64,000 nt of DNA from Bacillus albus (GTDB taxonomy: Bacteria; Bacillota; Bacilli; Bacillales; Bacillaceae_G). Under the pieces are notes generated by a model. It did not search any database, was not told where the DNA came from, and saw only the letters and a list, made by a program, of their open reading frames with translations. Positions 59,991 to 64,000 of this stretch are shown piece by piece (within the stretch, counting starts at the first letter, position 1; every line of letters starts with the position of its first letter). Made by a program: the position numbers and the translations under genes. The DNA lies in the NCBI RefSeq assembly GCF_001884185.1, contig NZ_MAOE01000130.1, forward strand, positions 1-64,000. The letters run 5' to 3'.

Positions 59991-61370
59991 ATGGTTACAA
60001 AGTTAAAACAGACGGCTAACTCCTTCCCGCATTTCCTACTGCTATTCATTGTGTTTCAACCAATTTTAGATTTATTAACATCTTTTTCAATCTATGTATT
60101 ACACATGAGTGCAACAGTCGGAATCGTAGTCCGTTTCGTCTTTATGCTTCTTGCATTAGGTTATCTACTTCTTCACCATAAACAACAAGGCGCGAAAAAG
60201 TATATTCTTTATTTATGTCTCTTTGGCATCGTACTCGCAATCGGCCTTGTGAATAATGTAATGGTTAAATCTCCAGTTTCATTTGGAGAAGAAGTGAAAT
60301 TTATTTTGAAAAGTGTATATCCAATTGTACTACTGTTTGGATATATTATCGCACTAAAAGAATTAAAAAATAATGAATATGTATTTCATAAAATCATTAC
60401 GTATTTCTTATATGCAACATTAATTTTGAGTATTTCACTCATTACAGCAATGGAAACAGGTACAGACTTCCAAAGCTACCCGCACTCAAAAATCGGTTCA
60501 AGAGGCTGGTTCTTTGCAGGGAATGATTTAAGTGCTATTTTTGCAATTATGTTCCCAATCGTTGTCTTATACTCAATTCATAAAACAACGTCTTTCTCAA
60601 AATTCTATTACTGGATTCCAACTGTACTCGCGATGTATGCAAGCCTTATGGTCGGAACGAAAGTCGGATATGGTGCAATTATTGTTACGCTCGGTGTTGC
60701 ACTACTATTCTCATTCATTCAATATATGATGCATCGTAAAAAAGAAGGACAAGGATTCACATATCTTGTAAATACAGTCGTTGCTGCTGTCGTATTAGGT
60801 GGTTTACTCGCTCTTACACCGCAAACTCCTATCGCAAAAAACATGAGCATACACTTACAAATATATGAATACAAAAAATCAGTACAAGAAGAAAAAGACC
60901 GAAAAGAAGGAAAAGAAGTTCAAGAAGAAGAACATAAGCAAGGCGAACTAACAGACTCTGAAATGAAAAGTTTAATTTATAGTGATCGCGACAAGTTTTT
61001 AAACGTATACAAACAATACTATAAAGAAGCACCACTATCTCAAAAACTATTTGGGATGGGATACGCTGGGAACTATACAACGAAAATGAAGTTAGTCGAA
61101 ATGGATTTCCACGACCTATTCTTCGCATTTGGTATTGTCGGATTCCTTATGTACTTACTGCCGCTTCTTTATTTCGGTATAAAAATATTCATTCGCATCA
61201 TCACAAACTTCAAGAAACTATTTAGCGTAAAACATATGCTACTAGCTAGCACACTCGTCCTATCACTCGGGATCGGCTTTATGTCTGGACACGTATTAAC
61301 AGCACCAGCCGTAAGTATATTCTTTACTGTCATACTTGCTTATATGGTTGTTGATTTGGAAATTGAATAA
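59991..61370 (+). CDS. O-antigen ligase-like polysaccharide membrane protein
   Basis: A 459-residue protein has about ten hydrophobic helices and a large hydrophilic loop rich in Lys/Glu (about 295-330; EEKDRKEGKEVQEEEH) before the last helices, the layout of Wzy_C/WaaL-type proteins. The motif FAGNDLSAIFAIMFP lies in the conserved region. It probably polymerises or ligates a cell-wall polysaccharide, close to the S-layer gene whose SLH domains need such a polymer. Of two ATGs, 59991 has GGAGG 5 nt upstream; 59979 is also possible. Confidence 0.8.
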   Translation: MVTKLKQTANSFPHFLLLFIVFQPILDLLTSFSIYVLHMSATVGIVVRFVFMLLALGYLLLHHKQQGAKKYILYLCLFGIVLAIGLVNNVMVKSPVSFGEEVKFILKSVYPIVLLFGYIIALKELKNNEYVFHKIITYFLYATLILSISLITAMETGTDFQSYPHSKIGSRGWFFAGNDLSAIFAIMFPIVVLYSIHKTTSFSKFYYWIPTVLAMYASLMVGTKVGYGAIIVTLGVALLFSFIQYMMHRKKEGQGFTYLVNTVVAAVVLGGLLALTPQTPIAKNMSIHLQIYEYKKSVQEEKDRKEGKEVQEEEHKQGELTDSEMKSLIYSDRDKFLNVYKQYYKEAPLSQKLFGMGYAGNYTTKMKLVEMDFHDLFFAFGIVGFLMYLLPLLYFGIKIFIRIITNFKKLFSVKHMLLASTLVLSLGIGFMSGHVLTAPAVSIFFTVILAYMVVDLEIE

Positions 61371-61375
61371 CATTG

Positions 61376-61414
61376 AAATGCCATGCCCCTATTTTAAGGG
61401 CATGGCATTTTTTA
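61376..61414 (+). terminator. Terminator of the O-antigen-ligase-like gene
   Basis: AAATGCCATGCCC pairs with GGGCATGGCATTT, then TTTT. Confidence 0.9.
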
Positions 61415-61473
61415 TACTTCATAACAATCAAACAGCATAAATCTCCCGCTTGCAAATAACTGCATTATATAGA

Positions 61474-61509
61474 AAAACCCCTTGTAGGAAATTTCCTACA
61501 AGGGGTTTT
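61474..61509 (-). terminator. Terminator of the S-layer gene
   Basis: AAAACCCCTTGTAGGAAA pairs perfectly with TTTCCTACAAGGGGTTTT. A very strong hairpin, suited to a highly expressed gene. Confidence 0.9.
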
Positions 61510-61536
61510 CATCAATAATAGATATAGAATCTATTA

Positions 61537-64000
61537 TTATTTAGCAACTACAGCAGTTGATGCAGTTACGTTACCAAGTGATAACTTGTTACCTGCAGCA
61601 TCTGTAATATTGATTTCTGGGTTGTATGCACCTTTTGGTACTACACTAATTGTTGCAGCTTGAGCAACGTTTAGATCTTTTTCAGTTGTTAAGTAAACAA
61701 CATTTTTCTCTTTTTCGCCGCCATGCTTAATACCTTTAACTGCTGCATTGTTGCCATTTACAACAACTTTTAAGTCATTGATAAATTGAGCGTCATCTGC
61801 AGCGAACTCTTTAACGTTTTCATTAAATGTAACTTTGATTGTGTTTGAAACTTCAGCTTCATTCGTAGCTTTCACATAAACAGCGCTTGCTAATTTTGGA
61901 GCTGTGTTATCAGAGAATTTAATTAAGCTTTCAACTGGAGCTTTTGTTTGAGCATTAGCTACTACTTTGCTTCCAGAAGCAGTTAATACGTTTGTGCTAA
62001 TTGTAAATTTAGCATCTTGAGCTTTTGCGAAATAGTTTTTAGGTAAAGAAATCTTAACGATTTGTTTGTTACCAACGAATTCTGCAGTTGTACCTGCTGG
62101 TAATGCTTTACCGTCAATTTTGTAATTCTCTACATCTTTCGCGTTACCGCTCATGTCTTCACCATAATTTACAGTGATTACATCGCCTGCGATTGAAATA
62201 ATGTCAGCAGTTTTTTCTACAACAGGTGTTACGATACCTGTTTTACCAACAGTTGTAATAAATGCTTCGTTGCTATTTGTGTTTACAGAATAAGAAGCTA
62301 ACTCCTCATTTTTAGCAAACTTAATAGCACCAGCTTTTAATTCTACTGAGTAAGGCTCATCTGTTACTTTACCATTATTAGGAGTAACTTTTAATACGTC
62401 ACCTTCAGCTACGAAAGTAGATTCTACAACTACTCCGCCTTTGTCACGTACTACGATTTGATTAGCATCATTCACAGCAATTTTACCATTGAATTTAACT
62501 AGTAAGTTATTACCTTCAATTTTGTTTAAGCTATCAGTAGATACTTTTGGTGTAGCAGTATCTTCAGTTAAAGAAACATTCATATCAACTGGTTTACCAA
62601 GTAAGTTTACAGTATCTTTGAAGTTTTTAAGGTTAACACTTAAGTCAACGTTCTTTTCACCGCTTGCATATAATGGGTTACGAGCATCCTTTGTATCTTC
62701 TTTAATAGAAACGATGTATGAAGTTGCATCTTGTGGATCAATTGTAAATTGTACTACACCGTTACCACCAACCGTATCATATGCTGCTGTCGGGAATGTG
62801 TAGTTACCTTTTTTCACAGTTACTTCTGGGTGTTGGCTTAATGGCTCAGAGAATGTAACTTTGAAAGAACGGTTGTTAATTGCTTTAACTGATTTCACTT
62901 CTGGTGCTGTTGTATCAGAAGCTACAGTGTATTTTGTAGTTAAGATTGATGCTTTATTAGCATTTACGCGTAATGTATCTTCAGCATCGTATACAACTAC
63001 TTCATGATCGCCTTTTGCGAAGATTCCTTTATCAGCAATTGCAGAAGTTGTTAAAGTGTATACACCTGGTGTTTTACTTGCAACTTTTGTACCTTCGATT
63101 TTAACGCCGTCAATTTTAACGTCAGCAGTTTCTTTTACTGGTTTGTTAAATGTTAATTCAACTGCGTTACCAACTACGCGTGCACCTAATAATTCTGGAG
63201 CTTTTGAATCAGAGAATGTCTTTTCTGAATCAAGGTATTTTTCTACAGGTTTTGAATCAGCACCTAATACGCCTGTAGTTGAATGTACTGCATATTTGTC
63301 AGAGTTAGCAAATGCTTTGCCAGCTACTAATTTGAACGTTACGCTCTTACCGTCTTTTGAAAGAACACCTTTTTTACCAGCTTCACCTTCAAAATCAGCA
63401 GATGTTAAATCAGCACCATTTTGTTTGAAAATGTAGTTACCTTCGTTAATTGCAGATTTTTCATTTACTGGGTTTGTGAATGTAACTTTAATTTCTTGCG
63501 CGTTGATTGCACTTACAGATTCAACTTTAGCATCTGTTTTTACTTCTGGATGATAGTTCATAGCATTGTAGATGAACTGAGCAGCTTGCTCACGAGTTAC
63601 AACAGCGTTTGGATTGAATTTGCCTTCACCTTCACCAGCGATAAGACCTAGGCTTGCAAGAGTTTCAATTGAAGATTTTGCAGTTGCCCAAGATAAACCA
63701 TCGATGTCATTGAAAGTTTTTTTGTTGTTTTCGTCAGCTTTGAAACCGTATGCGTTAACAAGAAGCTGTGCCATTTGTGCACGAGTTAACTTATCTTTTG
63801 GACCGAATTTATTGTCGCCTAAACCACCCATGATTTTGTTAGCTTCAGCAGCTGCAACGAATTGAGCATACCATTCTTTTTCATCTACATCTGTAAATGG
63901 AGTTTTTGTTGAACCAGTTTCGATACCTTTCGCTTTTACCATGAAAGTAGCTACTTCAGCACGAGTTACATCGTTACCAAATCCGAATAGGCCATCACCA
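61537..64000 (-). CDS. EA1/Sap-like S-layer protein (5' end outside window)
   Basis: The visible 820 or so codons run to the window edge without a proper start; the ATG at 63942 is internal. Visible from the N-terminal side: the end of one SLH domain (FGFGNDVTRAEVATFMVKA), two full SLH domains (TPFTDVDEKEWYAQFVAA; KTFNDIDGLSWATA), then a series of Ig-like S-layer assembly domains (for example ESVSAINAQEIKVTFTNPV, KSVKAINNRSFKVTFSEP). It forms the protein lattice over the cell. Codons are strongly biased to preferred forms, as for abundant proteins. It is closest in plan to EA1/Sap/SlpA of the B. cereus group. Confidence 0.9.
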   Translation of the reverse strand, partial: GDGLFGFGNDVTRAEVATFMVKAKGIETGSTKTPFTDVDEKEWYAQFVAAAEANKIMGGLGDNKFGPKDKLTRAQMAQLLVNAYGFKADENNKKTFNDIDGLSWATAKSSIETLASLGLIAGEGEGKFNPNAVVTREQAAQFIYNAMNYHPEVKTDAKVESVSAINAQEIKVTFTNPVNEKSAINEGNYIFKQNGADLTSADFEGEAGKKGVLSKDGKSVTFKLVAGKAFANSDKYAVHSTTGVLGADSKPVEKYLDSEKTFSDSKAPELLGARVVGNAVELTFNKPVKETADVKIDGVKIEGTKVASKTPGVYTLTTSAIADKGIFAKGDHEVVVYDAEDTLRVNANKASILTTKYTVASDTTAPEVKSVKAINNRSFKVTFSEPLSQHPEVTVKKGNYTFPTAAYDTVGGNGVVQFTIDPQDATSYIVSIKEDTKDARNPLYASGEKNVDLSVNLKNFKDTVNLLGKPVDMNVSLTEDTATPKVSTDSLNKIEGNNLLVKFNGKIAVNDANQIVVRDKGGVVVESTFVAEGDVLKVTPNNGKVTDEPYSVELKAGAIKFAKNEELASYSVNTNSNEAFITTVGKTGIVTPVVEKTADIISIAGDVITVNYGEDMSGNAKDVENYKIDGKALPAGTTAEFVGNKQIVKISLPKNYFAKAQDAKFTISTNVLTASGSKVVANAQTKAPVESLIKFSDNTAPKLASAVYVKATNEAEVSNTIKVTFNENVKEFAADDAQFINDLKVVVNGNNAAVKGIKHGGEKEKNVVYLTTEKDLNVAQAATISVVPKGAYNPEINITDAAGNKLSLGNVTASTAVVAK

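Noticed and set aside
1-64000. tRNA or rRNA genes
   Set aside because: No cloverleaf with a GGTTCGAATCC-type T arm and no rRNA-like G/C-rich block was seen by eye. GGTTCGAAAAAA near 42451 and 47383 is a module breakpoint without tRNA context.

Overview
The window looks like chromosomal DNA from a Bacillus cereus group bacterium (cereus/thuringiensis/anthracis type). The reasons are its low G+C, strong AGGAGG ribosome binding sites, an EA1/Sap-like S-layer protein and an SLH-anchored amidase at the right end, a WXG100/LXG type VII effector locus, and dispersed hairpin-rich repeats resembling the bcr repeats of this group. No tRNA, rRNA or CRISPR array was seen.

Layout. 0-5.3 kb: a TrmB-like regulator, a DnaB-like helicase overlapping a DnaD-like partner, a MazG-like pyrophosphohydrolase, a MerR regulator with two small membrane proteins, and one more small membrane protein. 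5.5-17.7 kb is a DNA-defence island. It holds a dptF-dptG-dptH operon (restriction genes normally tied to phosphorothioate DNA modification), a C5-cytosine methyltransferase, and a divergent Sau3AI/MutH-type endonuclease. No dndBCDE-type sulfur-modification genes lie in the window. 17.8-19.0 kb: a TerD/TerA-type stress protein. 19.1-23.9 kb: a tricarboxylate-type binding protein, a CitB-type response regulator, its sensor kinase (interrupted by an in-frame TAA) and a divergent MHS-family permease.

24-28.6 kb and 40.5-51.3 kb form a mosaic of polymorphic-toxin modules. One complete effector operon is present (WXG100, DUF3130-like, DUF3958-like, LXG toxin with an HNH/HHH-type nuclease end, Syd-like immunity). 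Around it are orphan toxin ends (EndoU, HNH, a broken toxin beside Imm50, three short tails), SUKH/Imm50/small-membrane immunity genes, broken DUF4176 genes, and four copies of the tail of a tyrosine recombinase lying convergent to immunity or cassette genes. Between these blocks are NTF2-like proteins, a metallo-beta-lactamase-fold protein and a DsbA-like protein, a DUF4352 lipoprotein, an unknown gene flanked by 25-bp inverted repeats, and an oppABCDF peptide importer.

51.4-64 kb is core chromosome: an ornithine-cyclodeaminase-like reductase and a proline racemase/hydroxyproline epimerase, a DUF2639 protein, an RNA methyltransferase, the SLH amidase, an M42 peptidase, a second MazG-like protein, an enoyl-CoA hydratase, an O-antigen-ligase-like membrane protein, and a partial S-layer gene running off the right edge.

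The strongest candidates for something under-described are (1) dptFGH coupled to m5C restriction-modification genes instead of a sulfur-modification cluster, with a DUF4145 domain fused to DptF, and (2) the toxin-cassette mosaic, in which recombinase tails and a shared breakpoint sequence mark module boundaries.
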